A stretch of DNA of 64,000 nt from Pseudoalteromonas rubra (GCF_000967655.1 NZ_JXYA01000021.1:1-64000), one strand, 5' to 3'; positions 20,529 to 28,788 are shown, counted from the stretch's first letter. Notes: generated by a model from the letters alone, not told the origin. Made by a program: numbers and translations.

Positions 20529-21161
20529 ATGACCGCAGTAAACAACCAGAATTTGCTACAACTTCGTTTTATTCAACAAGCGCAGATCGATGCCGTTAAA
20601 CCCTCGTTTAACCGTCTGCCAGAAAACCCGTATGCAGACGGCGCATTCAGAAAACGCCGTTACTCTGTATTGAAATTTGCCAATGGCGAGGTGGCATTGC
20701 AGCCAACCAAAGCCTTTGTCCAGGACGACTCAATCAATACCTTTCAGGGTAATGTTGAGCGCGTGTACGAAAACCTGGAAGACGCACTGATCCACAGCGA
20801 GGGCTTCAAGCACCTGTTGAATGAGTTTAAAGCAATGACAGGTATCAGCGATGAGCGTGATATCGAAGTGCACCAGTTCCGCATGCTGGCCATTGAGAGT
20901 GATACACCGCCAGCTCCAGAAGGCGTGCATCAGGATGGTTTCGATCATGTGTGTGTATGTGGTGTTTCTCATGAAAATATCGCAGGTGGTGAGCTGTTGG
21001 TGTACGAACATAAAGACGCTGAACCCTGCTTTAAAATGGAGATCAAAGATGGTCTGTTTGCCCTGGTCAATGACCGTGAGGTTTGGCATAACGCAACGCC
21101 AATGAACAAGTTAGATGCTACGCAGACCGGCTACCTGGACTGCTTTGTGTTCACCGCGTAA
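20529..21161 (+). CDS. 2OG-Fe dioxygenase family protein (PF10014-like)
   Basis: This 210-aa protein resembles the small family of 2-oxoglutarate/Fe(II) oxygenases that includes bacterial L-isoleucine 4-hydroxylase. The iron facial triad is visible as H134-x-D136 in GVHQDGFDHV and H187 in WHNATPM. Relatives as I recall them carry Arg in a Y-R-D stretch about 15 residues after the distal His to hold 2OG, whereas here the residue is Leu203 (GYLDCFVF), which is unusual. ATG 20529 is chosen because GCGAGAG lies upstream; a TTG at 20505 is also in frame. It precedes the PLP enzyme by nine bases, so both act in one pathway, perhaps amino-acid hydroxylation. The substrate is unknown. Confidence 0.75.
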   Translation: MTAVNNQNLLQLRFIQQAQIDAVKPSFNRLPENPYADGAFRKRRYSVLKFANGEVALQPTKAFVQDDSINTFQGNVERVYENLEDALIHSEGFKHLLNEFKAMTGISDERDIEVHQFRMLAIESDTPPAPEGVHQDGFDHVCVCGVSHENIAGGELLVYEHKDAEPCFKMEIKDGLFALVNDREVWHNATPMNKLDATQTGYLDCFVFTA

Positions 21162-21170
21162 GAGTCCATT

Positions 21171-22409
21171 ATGAATCTGAATCAAGTGCGTCGTCAGTTT
21201 CCTGCCCTGATGCAGCAAGTCGCAGGTCGTTCTCCTATTTTCCTGGATGGTCCAGGCGGCTCTCAGGTGCCACAGTCTGTATTGAGCGCCATGTCTGCAT
21301 ACCTTGGGTACTTTAACTCAAACCTGGGCGGGGCGTTTTTCTCCAGCGATAAAACTGTCGAGCTGATGAACAATGCGCGTCAGGCAGTGGCGGATTTACT
21401 CAATGCTCCGGCCAAAGAGCAGATTGTGTTTGGCGCTAACATGACCAGCCTGACCTTTAGCTTTAGCCGTGCGATCTCCCGCGACTGGCAGGCGGGTGAT
21501 GAAGTGATAGTCACCAACGCCGACCATTTCTCGAACGTGTCGTCATGGCGTCAGGCTGCCGAGGACAAAGGCGCAAGTGTGCATGCGGTGAAAGTAAATG
21601 AAGCCGACTGTACGCTGGATATGGATCATTTCCGTAGCCTGCTGAGCAGCAAGACCAAGCTGGTGGCGGTGACTTATGCGTCGAACACCACAGGGTCTAT
21701 CAACGATATAAAGCAGATCGTTGAGCTGGCGCACCAGGTGGGTGCCCTGGTGTATGTTGATGCGGTGCACTATGCGCCCCATGAGCTGATCGATGTGCAG
21801 GCACTGGACTGCGATTTTCTGGCATGTTCCGTCTATAAATTCTTCGGTCCACACGTGGGCGTGGTTTACGGTAAAATGGCCCACCTTGCAGGCTTTACAC
21901 CTTACAAAGTGGAACCGGCCAAAGATGTGGTGCCGGGCCGCTGGGAAACCGGGACTCAGAGCTTTGAAGGCCTGGCGGGTGTGGTGGCGGCCATTGATTA
22001 CATTGCGTCACTGAGCGGTCTGCCAGAAGATACGCCGCGACGTGAGCGGCTGAGCGTGGCATTTGCCAATACCAAGGCCCATGAAATGGCGTTAAGTGCG
22101 CACTTTTTGTCGCGTTTGCAAGCATTCCCGCAGATCCGCTTATATGGTATCGCAGACACAGAGCGTCTGGCTGAGCGCACACCGACCTTTGCACTGACCT
22201 TTGATGGCATGGCGCCGCGCGCGGTGTCTGAATACCTGGGCAAGCACCATATTTGTGTCTGGGATGGTAACTTCTATGCGCAGGGGTTGTGCGAGCAGCT
22301 CGGTGTGATGGAAAGCGGCGGTGTAGTGCGGATTGGCTGTATGCACTATAACACCATCGAAGAGCTGGACGTTCTGTTCGGTCACTTCGAAACGTTACTG
22401 GCACAGTAA
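21171..22409 (+). CDS. Class V PLP-dependent enzyme, cysteine desulfurase-like
   Basis: This 412-aa fold-type I enzyme of aminotransferase class V resembles the cysteine desulfurase-like subfamily typified by Vibrio VC1184. The opening FPALMQQVAGRSPIFLDGPG and the DAVHYAPHELIDVQ segment (PLP-ring Asp and His) lead to the Schiff-base lysine K223 in CSVYKFFGPH. Substrate and cofactor contacts continue in RWETGTQSFE. The chemistry could be desulfuration, epimerisation or lyase action on an amino acid. It lacks the SufS/IscS partner genes, so an Fe-S role is not supported. It is the second gene of the dioxygenase operon and ends at a bidirectional terminator shared with the facing peptide gene. 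Confidence 0.85.
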   Translation: MNLNQVRRQFPALMQQVAGRSPIFLDGPGGSQVPQSVLSAMSAYLGYFNSNLGGAFFSSDKTVELMNNARQAVADLLNAPAKEQIVFGANMTSLTFSFSRAISRDWQAGDEVIVTNADHFSNVSSWRQAAEDKGASVHAVKVNEADCTLDMDHFRSLLSSKTKLVAVTYASNTTGSINDIKQIVELAHQVGALVYVDAVHYAPHELIDVQALDCDFLACSVYKFFGPHVGVVYGKMAHLAGFTPYKVEPAKDVVPGRWETGTQSFEGLAGVVAAIDYIASLSGLPEDTPRRERLSVAFANTKAHEMALSAHFLSRLQAFPQIRLYGIADTERLAERTPTFALTFDGMAPRAVSEYLGKHHICVWDGNFYAQGLCEQLGVMESGGVVRIGCMHYNTIEELDVLFGHFETLLAQ

Positions 22410-22412
22410 TCA

Positions 22413-22444
22413 TAAAAAAGGCGTCTGGTTAGACGCCTTTTTTA
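22413..22444. terminator. Bidirectional terminator between PLP enzyme and peptide gene
   Basis: The hairpin AAAGGCGTCT-GGTT-AGACGCCTTT has an A tract on one side and a T tract on the other. It can therefore stop both the plus-strand operon and the minus-strand peptide gene. Confidence 0.9.
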
Positions 22445-22457
22445 ATACAGCTCCCCA

Positions 22458-22643
22458 CTAGCAGCCATACTGAGGCTTGTTACTGACACAGCCCAGATAG
22501 CTCATACAGTACCAGGCAGGTTGCGTATGTGGGCAGGTTGCAGGGGCCAGGCTGTTACCGCCGGCAATGTCTTGTGTCTGCTTGTTATTCAGGGGGATAG
22601 AATTGAGTTGCTTGATAGATTTTTTCGATAGGGTTAGTTTCAT
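22458..22643 (-). CDS. Small Cys-rich peptide with GG leader (RiPP-like precursor), peptide 1
   Basis: This 61-aa peptide is built like a ribosomal peptide precursor. The leader MKLTLSKKSIKQLN is rich in Lys and Leu, and a double-Gly cleavage motif (IAGG, Gly28-Gly29) follows. The 32-residue core has Cys37, Cys46, Cys52 and Cys61. The spacing is symmetric (C-x8-C-x5-C-x8-C) and Cys is the last residue. AAGGA lies nine bases before the ATG, and a promoter-like TTGTCA-N18-TATGAT lies upstream. A second peptide with a matching leader lies 700 bp upstream on the same strand. No LanB/LanC, radical-SAM, YcaO or C39 gene is nearby. It could be a modified secreted peptide or a disulfide peptide; the class is inferred. 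Confidence 0.7.
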   Translation of the reverse strand: MKLTLSKKSIKQLNSIPLNNKQTQDIAGGNSLAPATCPHTQPAWYCMSYLGCVSNKPQYGC

Positions 22644-22676
22644 GGTCCTGTCCTTAAGTGTTGTTTTAACAGGTCC

Positions 22677-22706
22677 ATCATATTAGTATTTAGTCAAAGT
22701 TGACAA
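22677..22706 (-). promoter_or_regulatory. Candidate sigma-70 promoter of peptide 1
   Basis: On the minus strand TTGTCA (22701-22706) and TATGAT (22677-22682) are separated by 18 bases, about 35 bases before the peptide start. The AT-rich DNA further upstream holds a CAATTG inverted repeat pair. Confidence 0.4.
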
Positions 22707-22766
22707 TTGAGAAAATTTTAACCAATTGTATTTGTCCAACGTGGATCTGTAACTAAAGGCTCACTC

Positions 22767-23228
22767 TCACTGTAAATGATCTTCAATATAATGATTGAGC
22801 TGGCCTATCCGGGCGCTCATGCCCTCGATGATCTTATCCTTAATTTTCTCTCTGATCACATTCGGCAGGCGTGTCAGGGCATCGGGTGTAATGGCCAGTA
22901 AGATGGTATCTTTGCGCGCCAGCGCGCTGGTGCTGCGCTCCCTGTGAGTGATAAAGGCGCCTTCTCCAAGAAACTCACCCGGACCGACCCGGCCAATGGC
23001 ATGATGTTGATCCTGAGTATAGATAGACAGCTCGCCGCTGAGCACAATATAGAGCCGGTTATCTTTGTCAAAGCGCCGAAATGCATGCTTATCCTGACTG
23101 ACCAGGTAAAGGTGGCTGAATGACTCGAGCAACACCTGGCGCTCAGACAGCGTAAATTCTTTAAAAAAGCTCAGTCTGTTGAGTATTTCCAACTGTTTTA
23201 TCAGCGGGATATGCTCCAGTAATTTCAT
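22767..23228 (-). CDS. Stand-alone cyclic-nucleotide-binding domain protein
   Basis: This 153-aa protein is made of one cNMP-binding beta-roll. The opening KLLEHIPLIKQLEILNRLSF and the roll strands lead to the phosphate-binding cassette GEFLGEGAFITHRERSTSA. The cassette has the conserved Gly-Glu and Arg that bind cyclic nucleotide phosphate in CRP and kinase regulatory domains. The C-terminal helices are amphipathic and there is no DNA-binding domain, so it is not a CRP/FNR regulator. It may sense cAMP or cGMP and act by contact with a partner. It sits between the two small peptide genes on the same strand, with 116 bp before it and 123 bp after it. Whether it serves them is unknown. Confidence 0.85.
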   Translation of the reverse strand: MKLLEHIPLIKQLEILNRLSFFKEFTLSERQVLLESFSHLYLVSQDKHAFRRFDKDNRLYIVLSGELSIYTQDQHHAIGRVGPGEFLGEGAFITHRERSTSALARKDTILLAITPDALTRLPNVIREKIKDKIIEGMSARIGQLNHYIEDHLQ

Positions 23229-23300
23229 TATTCAGTGCGCGATAGGATCAAGATGACTGCATAGTGCTTGCTTTTTAAGGTGGGGTCAAGGGACAAGCGC

Positions 23301-23329
23301 GTGGCGTAAGCCACCGGGTTAAATCCCGG
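23301..23329. other. Twin hairpins downstream of peptide 2
   Basis: GTGGC-GTAA-GCCAC is followed at once by CCGGG-TTAAAT-CCCGG, sharing one C at the junction. On the minus strand no T tract follows. They may protect or end the peptide 2 transcript before the cNMP-binding gene. Confidence 0.4.
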
Positions 23330-23344
23330 CGGCCGGGCATGTAT

Positions 23345-23521
23345 TTAGCAGTTTGGATCATAAGGTGAAGTAGGGCAGGTTAGCCCCTGGTAGGTCATAC
23401 ATCCCTTGTTATAGGGGGAGCTGGCATACTGGCCGCCCGCGGCCTGTGGCGTTAATTCCTGCGCCAGCGGAGTTTTGTTGTTTAAGCGTTTGAGTGATTT
23501 TTTCTGTAATGTGATTTTCAT
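23345..23521 (-). CDS. Small Cys-rich peptide with GG leader (RiPP-like precursor), peptide 2
   Basis: This 58-aa gene is easily missed because of its size. Translation from 23521 gives the leader MKITLQKKSLKRLN, identical at 10 of 14 positions to peptide 1, then TPQAAGG (Gly29-Gly30). A 28-residue core follows with Cys41, Cys49 and a C-terminal Cys58. AAGGA sits six bases before the ATG, which strongly supports translation. An overlapping frame covers the same bases but has no ribosome site or leader logic. The shared leader with unlike cores is what is expected of precursor families processed by one machinery. The processing enzymes are not in this window. Confidence 0.7.
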   Translation of the reverse strand: MKITLQKKSLKRLNNKTPLAQELTPQAAGGQYASSPYNKGCMTYQGLTCPTSPYDPNC

Positions 23522-23627
23522 AGTCGTTCCTTAAATATTGGGTTTTTTTGTGCAATGGCACTTTCACAAAATACGATTTCCAGCTTTCAGGAACAAGTGA
23601 TGATTTTTCATACAGGCGGCTGGGCAC

Positions 23628-25028
23628 TCAGGTAAAGTTACGCTCCTTCAGTTTGCGGGTCAGGGTGTTGCGACCCCAACCGATTTTCAGGGCGGCTTCT
23701 TGTTTATGGCCATGGCATACGGCCAGCGCCGTTTTTATTAAGCGGGTTTCGAGCTGGGCCTGTACCTGAGGCCAGATGTCTTCTTTACCCTGATGCAGCT
23801 CCTGCTCCAGCCAATGCTGAAATGCGTCGAGCCAGTCACCTTCAATGGCTTCGCTCGTGGCGGCTTTGAGCGGTTGATTCAGCTCCTCGGGCAGATCTGC
23901 GACATTGATAACATCGCCCGGGGCCATCACAGTTAACCAGCGGCAGCTGTTCTCAAGTTGACGCACATTGCCAGGCCAGTGAAATGCCTGCATCACAGTG
24001 AGTGCCTCTGGCGTCAGTATCTTGCAGGGCACTTTCAACTCTTTGGCACTGCGGGCGAGAAAGTTTTCACTCAGTTTGGCAATGTCTTCCCGGCGTTCCC
24101 GTAAAGGAGGGAGCTTAAGACGAACAACGTTCAGGCGGTGGAATAAGTCTTCACGAAACTCACCCTGTTCAACCAGACGCTCCAGATCCTGATGCGTAGC
24201 CGCAATGATCCGCACGTCGACCTTCACACTGTGATGACCGCCCACCCGATAAAATTCGCCGTCTGCCAGCACCCGTAATAAGCGGGTTTGCACATCCAGT
24301 GGCATGTCGCCTATTTCATCCAGAAACAAGGTGCCACCATTGGCCTGCTCGAAGCGTCCGCGACGAATGCTGTCAGCACCCGTAAAGGCGCCTTTTTCGT
24401 GACCAAACAATTCCGATTCGACCAGATCTTTGGGAATGGCGGCCATATTCAGTGCGATAAATGGCTGCTCACGACGCGGACTGTGATTGTGCAGCGCTCC
24501 CGCAACCAGCTCTTTACCCGTGCCCGACTCGCCATTGATCAGCACACTCATGCTGGAGACGGAGAGTTTACCGATCGCCCGGAAAACCTCCTGCATGGCC
24601 GGAGCCTCTCCGATAATATCGGGCTGTTTGCCATTGCTGCTGGGACGTTTGGCTTTGTTATTTTGCGAGCTGGCCTGATAGGCGCGCTCCACCAGGGAGA
24701 CGGCTTCATCCAGGTCAAATGGCTTGGCCAGATATTCAAAGGCGCCCTTTTGAAACGCATTGACAGCAGAGTCCAGATCGGAGTGGGCCGTCATGATGAT
24801 CACCGGCAGGTTAGGGTGCTGTTCGGCAATCTCTTCCAGCAAGGCCATGCCATCTATGCCCGGCATTCTGACATCAGAGATCAACACGGCAGGCTGATCA
24901 TAGGTCAGTGCGGTGAGCACATCCTGGCCGTTAGAGAAACTCTCAGTTTGAAAGTCTGCGCGGGCCAGCGCTTTTTCCAGTACAAAGCGAATAGATGCAT
25001 CATCATCGACAAGCCAAACATTTTTCAT
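23628..25028 (-). CDS. glnG: Nitrogen regulation response regulator NtrC
   Basis: NtrC (NR-I) is a sigma-54 activator. The receiver domain has acidic residues D8-D10 and phospho-acceptor Asp52 ([10 protein letters not shown]). The AAA+ domain has Walker A GESGTGKE, the sigma-54 contact loop GAFTGA and Walker [14 protein letters not shown]. The Fis-type helix-turn-helix is at the very end ([20 protein letters not shown]). The length of 466 aa is normal. It follows ntrB by 53 bp on the same strand. Its expected binding sites are the palindromes near 26156, 28514 and 28547. Confidence 0.96.
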   Translation of the reverse strand: MKNVWLVDDDASIRFVLEKALARADFQTESFSNGQDVLTALTYDQPAVLISDVRMPGIDGMALLEEIAEQHPNLPVIIMTAHSDLDSAVNAFQKGAFEYLAKPFDLDEAVSLVERAYQASSQNNKAKRPSSNGKQPDIIGEAPAMQEVFRAIGKLSVSSMSVLINGESGTGKELVAGALHNHSPRREQPFIALNMAAIPKDLVESELFGHEKGAFTGADSIRRGRFEQANGGTLFLDEIGDMPLDVQTRLLRVLADGEFYRVGGHHSVKVDVRIIAATHQDLERLVEQGEFREDLFHRLNVVRLKLPPLRERREDIAKLSENFLARSAKELKVPCKILTPEALTVMQAFHWPGNVRQLENSCRWLTVMAPGDVINVADLPEELNQPLKAATSEAIEGDWLDAFQHWLEQELHQGKEDIWPQVQAQLETRLIKTALAVCHGHKQEAALKIGWGRNTLTRKLKERNFT

Positions 25029-25081
25029 GGTGTGATCCCACTTCTTAAACTAGGTTACGAACACACGTCTGTAAGACGTGT

Positions 25082-26143
25082 TTATGCTTCAAAGGGCAGG
25101 TAGATAGCAAACTCGGTATGGCCGGGCCAGCTGTCGCAATCAATAAAGCCATGATGCTGCTCGACCAGTGTCTGGGCAATCGATAAACCCAGCCCAGAGC
25201 CGCCTTCCTTATTGGTGACCATAGGGTAAAACAAGGTGGCCTGCATTTCTTGCGCAATACCCGGCCCGTTATCGGTGACCCGGATCTGCAAAGCTTTTTT
25301 CATCAGTTGCTTGCCGCGTCTTACCCGGTGACGGATCCGGGTTGATACTTTTATCTCGCCTTGTTCACCCAGCGCTTGCTGTGCGTTGCGAATAATATTG
25401 AGTACGACCTGCTGGATCTTGGCTTCGTCCATTATCACATCCGGAATGCTGGGGTCATAGTCTTTAACCAGATGGATCCCGGGGGCACCATCAAGTTCAC
25501 TCAGTCGGATCACGGATTCCAGCATGCGATGGACGTTACAGGGCTCCTTTCGGGGTAACTCATTGGGACCCAGTAGTCTGTCCACCAGTTCGGTCAGGCG
25601 GTCGGCCTGTTCAATGATTAACTCGGCGCACTCGTCACGCTCTTCCTGCTGCACTTCGTACTGCAATAATTGCGCCGCTCCTCTGATCCCGCCGAGTGGA
25701 TTTTTGATTTCGTGCGCCAGTCCACGGATCAGGTTGCGGGCAGCCTGATATTGATGCGCCTGGTTAAAGGCCTGATCGAAGCGCAGCTCCTCGTCGATAC
25801 GGCGACACTCAAGCTGAATAAACGCCCGACCTTCAAACATAAAACGCCGTGCAAACAGGTTCAATGTGCTGGCGCGATTATCGATGAACACCACGTCTAC
25901 CTTGTGCTGCTGGCAGTCGACGCCATCGTCCAGTACATAACGCTGGAGCCGCTTCATGTCGATCATGTGGTGATGAAAAATCGCTTCAAAAGGTTGGTTC
26001 AGTAAGCGTTTGCTGCCCAGCCCAAGCAGTTCGCTGGCACTGTTGTTGGCAAAATAAATGGTCAGATCTTCGGTTAGTAAGATCACTGCAGTGGAGAGAT
26101 TTTGCCATAACTCGTGTATTAATTCAGAGGCGGGTTGTGCCAT
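25082..26143 (-). CDS. glnL: Nitrogen regulation sensor kinase NtrB
   Basis: NtrB (NR-II) phosphorylates or dephosphorylates NtrC according to PII. The 353 aa hold a PAS domain (about 10-110), a HisKA dimerisation domain with the phospho-His in GLAHEIKNPLGGIRGAAQLL, and an ATPase domain with the N box and G box (VLNIIRNAQQAL; DNGPGIAQ; GGSGLGLSIAQ). There is no membrane segment, as expected. A palindromic NtrC site lies 12 bases before the start, so the operon should be repressed by its own product, as at the E. coli glnL promoter. Confidence 0.95.
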   Translation of the reverse strand: MAQPASELIHELWQNLSTAVILLTEDLTIYFANNSASELLGLGSKRLLNQPFEAIFHHHMIDMKRLQRYVLDDGVDCQQHKVDVVFIDNRASTLNLFARRFMFEGRAFIQLECRRIDEELRFDQAFNQAHQYQAARNLIRGLAHEIKNPLGGIRGAAQLLQYEVQQEERDECAELIIEQADRLTELVDRLLGPNELPRKEPCNVHRMLESVIRLSELDGAPGIHLVKDYDPSIPDVIMDEAKIQQVVLNIIRNAQQALGEQGEIKVSTRIRHRVRRGKQLMKKALQIRVTDNGPGIAQEMQATLFYPMVTNKEGGSGLGLSIAQTLVEQHHGFIDCDSWPGHTEFAIYLPFEA

Positions 26144-26155
26144 ATTGGATCACCT

Positions 26156-26172
26156 TGCACCAAGTTGGTGCA
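26156..26172. promoter_or_regulatory. NtrC operator before ntrB
   Basis: TGCACCAAGTTGGTGCA is a perfect match to the TGCACC-N5-GGTGCA NtrC consensus. Its position, 12 bases before the ntrB start, suggests autorepression. Confidence 0.88.
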
Positions 26173-26200
26173 CAGCAGATTAGCACACCTGTTATTATAA

Positions 26201-26713
26201 TCAACGGTTGAGCAGGCTGGCGCGGTGCAGGAAAAAGGTGGTTACTGCACTTTGGGCAACCAGCATGCCTTTGTCATCAAAAACCTTCATTTGCAATTTG
26301 TGTTCCCCCCTGGGCACATCACGCAAGGCAAATGACGCCGAGGTTTGTTTTGGACCAGCTGGCTTGCCATCAAGAAGCAGCTGAACCTGAAAACCATTGG
26401 CAAATCGGGGGGTCACTAACCCACTCACATAAACGCTGCCACTGTTTTCCCGCAGTGTTTGCTGATCGCTGGGGGCGGTAATTTTTGCCTTATAGGTCAC
26501 CGCAGGCGTTGTCGGATTGGGGGTCAGAATGCTGGTATCCGTGGCCGGCATGGTGAGCATATTGGTGCTGAGTTTGACTTTCTCAGAGCCCTTTTTCGGC
26601 ACATCGGAGTATACCCAATTGCCGTTTTTGTCTTTCCAGCGGTAGACCTTTTGATCCGATACAGCGCTGCCGCTGTACACCAAACACAGAATCACCCAAT
26701 AAAGCCGCAACAC
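26201..26713 (-). CDS. DUF4124 domain protein, secreted
   Basis: This 170-aa protein has a signal peptide (LRLYWVILCLVYSGSAVS) followed by the DUF4124 hallmark KVYRWKDKNGNWVYSDVPKKG near residues 22-42. A C-terminal Ig-like half (SGSVYVSGLVTPRFANGFQV; KMLVAQSAVTTF region) resembles sugar-binding-like or FlgD-like beta folds. Such proteins are often encoded between glnA and ntrB in marine gammaproteobacteria; the role is unknown. The start is GTG at 26713. The gene lies after the glnA terminator, so it has its own promoter. Confidence 0.85.
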   Translation of the reverse strand: MLRLYWVILCLVYSGSAVSDQKVYRWKDKNGNWVYSDVPKKGSEKVKLSTNMLTMPATDTSILTPNPTTPAVTYKAKITAPSDQQTLRENSGSVYVSGLVTPRFANGFQVQLLLDGKPAGPKQTSASFALRDVPRGEHKLQMKVFDDKGMLVAQSAVTTFFLHRASLLNR

Positions 26714-26792
26714 AATTTCACCTTGCTCAAAAGACGCACATGACCAGCTATAACTTTAGTGCTTTTAGCGCAAGTTTACCATTGCACTGATA

Positions 26793-26818
26793 CGAAAAAA
26801 GCCCGCAACGCGGGCTTG
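26793..26818 (-). terminator. Rho-independent terminator of glnA
   Basis: GCCCGC-AAC-GCGGGC is followed on the minus strand by six T residues. It lies about 150 bp past the glnA stop; nothing else is visible in between. Confidence 0.85.
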
Positions 26819-26969
26819 AGAACACATATGATTTAAGAGCGCAGAGTCAGCCTGTTCTTTCACCGAGCAGCTGCCTGGCCGGTGAGCGAATACGGCTTAA
26901 TTAAGCATTCCGGGCTGCGCAGTGCACAAGCCTTATCAGCCTGTACACACCAGAACACCGAAAATCAGC

Positions 26970-28376
26970 TTATACGCTGTAGTACATTTCGAACTCAACC
27001 GGGTGAGTTGTCATGTTCAGCTTCTCAACTTCCTGAGATTTCAATCCGATGTATGCATCAATCAGGTCGTCAGTGAATACACCGCCCTGAGTCAGGAACT
27101 CACGGTCTGCATCCAGAGAATCCAGTGCTTCTTGCAATGAAGAGGCAACTGTCGGGATCTCTGCAGCTTCTTCCGCTGGCAGGTCATATAAGTCTTTGTC
27201 CATCGCATCGCCAGGGTGGATCTTGTTTTTGATACCATCAAGGCCAGCCATCAGCATGGCAGAGAACGCCAGGTAAGGGTTCGCAGTAGGATCCGGGAAG
27301 CGTACTTCAATACGACGTGCTTTTTCAGACGGTACAACCGGGATGCGGATAGACGCTGAACGGTTACGTGCTGAGTAAGCCAGCATAACAGGTGCTTCGA
27401 AGCCAGGTACCAGGCGCTTGTACGAGTTGGTAGAAGCGTTTGCAAATGCGTTGATAGCTTTAGCGTGCTTGATGATACCACCGATATAGTAAAGCGCTTC
27501 TTCAGACAGACCGCCGTACTTGTCGCCAGCAAAGATGTTTTTGCCATCTTTACCCAGTGACTGGTGACAGTGCATACCAGAACCGTTGTCGCCTACCACA
27601 GGCTTAGGCATAAAGGTCGCCGTCTTGCCATACAGGTGCGCCATGTTGTGGATAACGTATTTCATTTCCTGAATTTCGTCAGCCTTGATCACCATAGTAT
27701 TAAAGCGTGTTGCGATCTCGTTCTGACCGGCAGTGGCTACTTCGTGGTGGTGCGCTTCAACAACCTGACCCATTTCTTCCAGAACCAGACAGGTCGCACT
27801 ACGCCAGTCACCTGATGAATCTACCGGTGCAACCGGGAAGTAACCGCCTTTTACGCCTGGACGGTGACCCATGTTGCCTTCTTCGTAGCTTCTGTCTGAG
27901 TTCCAGCTTGCTTCCTGGGCATCAATTTTGTACATAGAGCCAGACATGTCTGTTTTGAACTTCACGTCGTCAAACAGGAAGAACTCAGGCTCAGGGCCGA
28001 ACAGTACGGTGTCCGCAATACCAGTAGAGCGCATGTAGTCTTCAGCACGCTTAGCAACAGAACGCGGGTCACGCTCGTAACCCTGCATGGTTGATGGCTC
28101 AAGTACGTCACAACGTACGATCAGCGTGGTTTCTTCTGAGAAAGGGTCTAGCTTAGCGGTAGAGGCATCTGGCATCAGGACCATGTCTGATTCGTTAATG
28201 CCTTTCCAGCCTGCGATTGACGAGCCGTCGAACATCTTGCCGTCTTCAAAGAAGTCTTCATCGGCCTGGTGATGAGGAATAGAAACGTGTTGCTCTTTAC
28301 CTTTGGTATCCGTGAAACGTAAATCAACGAATTTAACGTCGTGTTCTTTAATAAGGTCTAAAACCGATTGTGACAT
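26970..28376 (-). CDS. glnA: Glutamine synthetase type I
   Basis: GlnA makes glutamine from glutamate, ammonia and ATP. The 468 aa match the type I-beta dodecamer form. The N-terminal beta-grasp ([19 protein letters not shown]), DGSSIAGW, the metal-site motif [11 protein letters not shown], the ATP loop [17 protein letters not shown] and the NRSASIRIP stretch are all present. The adenylylation site is kept ([16 protein letters not shown]), so GlnE control is expected. The start ATG 28376 has AGGA five bases upstream; a longer reading from 28430 has no ribosome site. It is preceded by a sigma-54 promoter and two NtrC sites and ends at its own terminator. Confidence 0.97.
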   Translation of the reverse strand: MSQSVLDLIKEHDVKFVDLRFTDTKGKEQHVSIPHHQADEDFFEDGKMFDGSSIAGWKGINESDMVLMPDASTAKLDPFSEETTLIVRCDVLEPSTMQGYERDPRSVAKRAEDYMRSTGIADTVLFGPEPEFFLFDDVKFKTDMSGSMYKIDAQEASWNSDRSYEEGNMGHRPGVKGGYFPVAPVDSSGDWRSATCLVLEEMGQVVEAHHHEVATAGQNEIATRFNTMVIKADEIQEMKYVIHNMAHLYGKTATFMPKPVVGDNGSGMHCHQSLGKDGKNIFAGDKYGGLSEEALYYIGGIIKHAKAINAFANASTNSYKRLVPGFEAPVMLAYSARNRSASIRIPVVPSEKARRIEVRFPDPTANPYLAFSAMLMAGLDGIKNKIHPGDAMDKDLYDLPAEEAAEIPTVASSLQEALDSLDADREFLTQGGVFTDDLIDAYIGLKSQEVEKLNMTTHPVEFEMYYSV

Positions 28377-28434
28377 GTGTCCTCCGACTCGTAGGGTTAT
28401 TTTTTGTTGCAGTGCTCTGCATTTGCGCACTACT

Positions 28435-28452
28435 AAGCGTTATTCGTGCCAG
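28435..28452 (-). promoter_or_regulatory. Sigma-54 promoter of glnA
   Basis: On the minus strand TGGCACGAATAACGCT shows the GG and GC pairs exactly ten bases apart. It matches seven of seven bases in the -24 element. Transcription would start near 28424 and leave a leader of about 48 bases. Confidence 0.85.
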
Positions 28453-28513
28453 TTTTTATAATGCATTGTTAATCAATGGGTTACTTTTTCATGTAATATA
28501 TGGAACTTCAATC

Positions 28514-28530
28514 TGCACCAAGTTGGTGCG
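28514..28530. promoter_or_regulatory. NtrC enhancer site 1 of glnA
   Basis: TGCACCAAGTTGGTGCG is a near-perfect palindrome of the NtrC type. It lies about 65 bp upstream of the -24 element and 33 bp centre to centre from the second site. Confidence 0.88.
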
Positions 28531-28546
28531 CGTTAATATTGCAATT

Positions 28547-28563
28547 CGCACCACCCTGGTGCG
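28547..28563. promoter_or_regulatory. NtrC enhancer site 2 of glnA
   Basis: CGCACCACCCTGGTGCG is a perfect palindrome. The 33-bp spacing to site 1 puts both on the same helix face, as needed for NtrC oligomers. Confidence 0.87.
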
Positions 28564-28788
28564 CTATGTAATGGTTTCAATGTAGCACATGGCGGTGACT
28601 GTGGAGCGATAAAACAGCAGACTTTAGTTATTTCACGGGTTGGGCTGTAAAAAAAAGCTGGATAAACTTTCATCTGTCACATTATTAGGGGATAATACGC
28701 GACCTTTAATTGTGGATCGGCATCTTAGGTGCGCATTTTTGCGCGATTCGACTAGGATCACTGAGGGCCAACTTCTCTGAGTAAAAAT

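Larger units (their letters stand above)
28377..28788. other. Divergent glnA/typA intergenic control region
   Basis: This 412-bp region has no gene. The glnA side holds the sigma-54 promoter and two NtrC palindromes listed separately. The typA side (28600-28788) is AT-rich and holds GGGGATAATACG near 28690, a plausible -10 element without a clear -35. Confidence 0.7.

Noticed and set aside
21895..22413. 172-aa minus-strand frame
   Set aside because: It is the antisense of the PLP enzyme and lacks any family signal.
23409..23627. 72-aa minus-strand frame overlapping peptide 2
   Set aside because: It uses another frame, with no ribosome site at its start; the 58-aa frame has AAGGA and the leader shared with peptide 1.
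24288..25103. 271-aa open frame on the plus strand
   Set aside because: It lies fully antisense to ntrC, whose protein is complete and conserved; the frame has no ribosome site or known domain.
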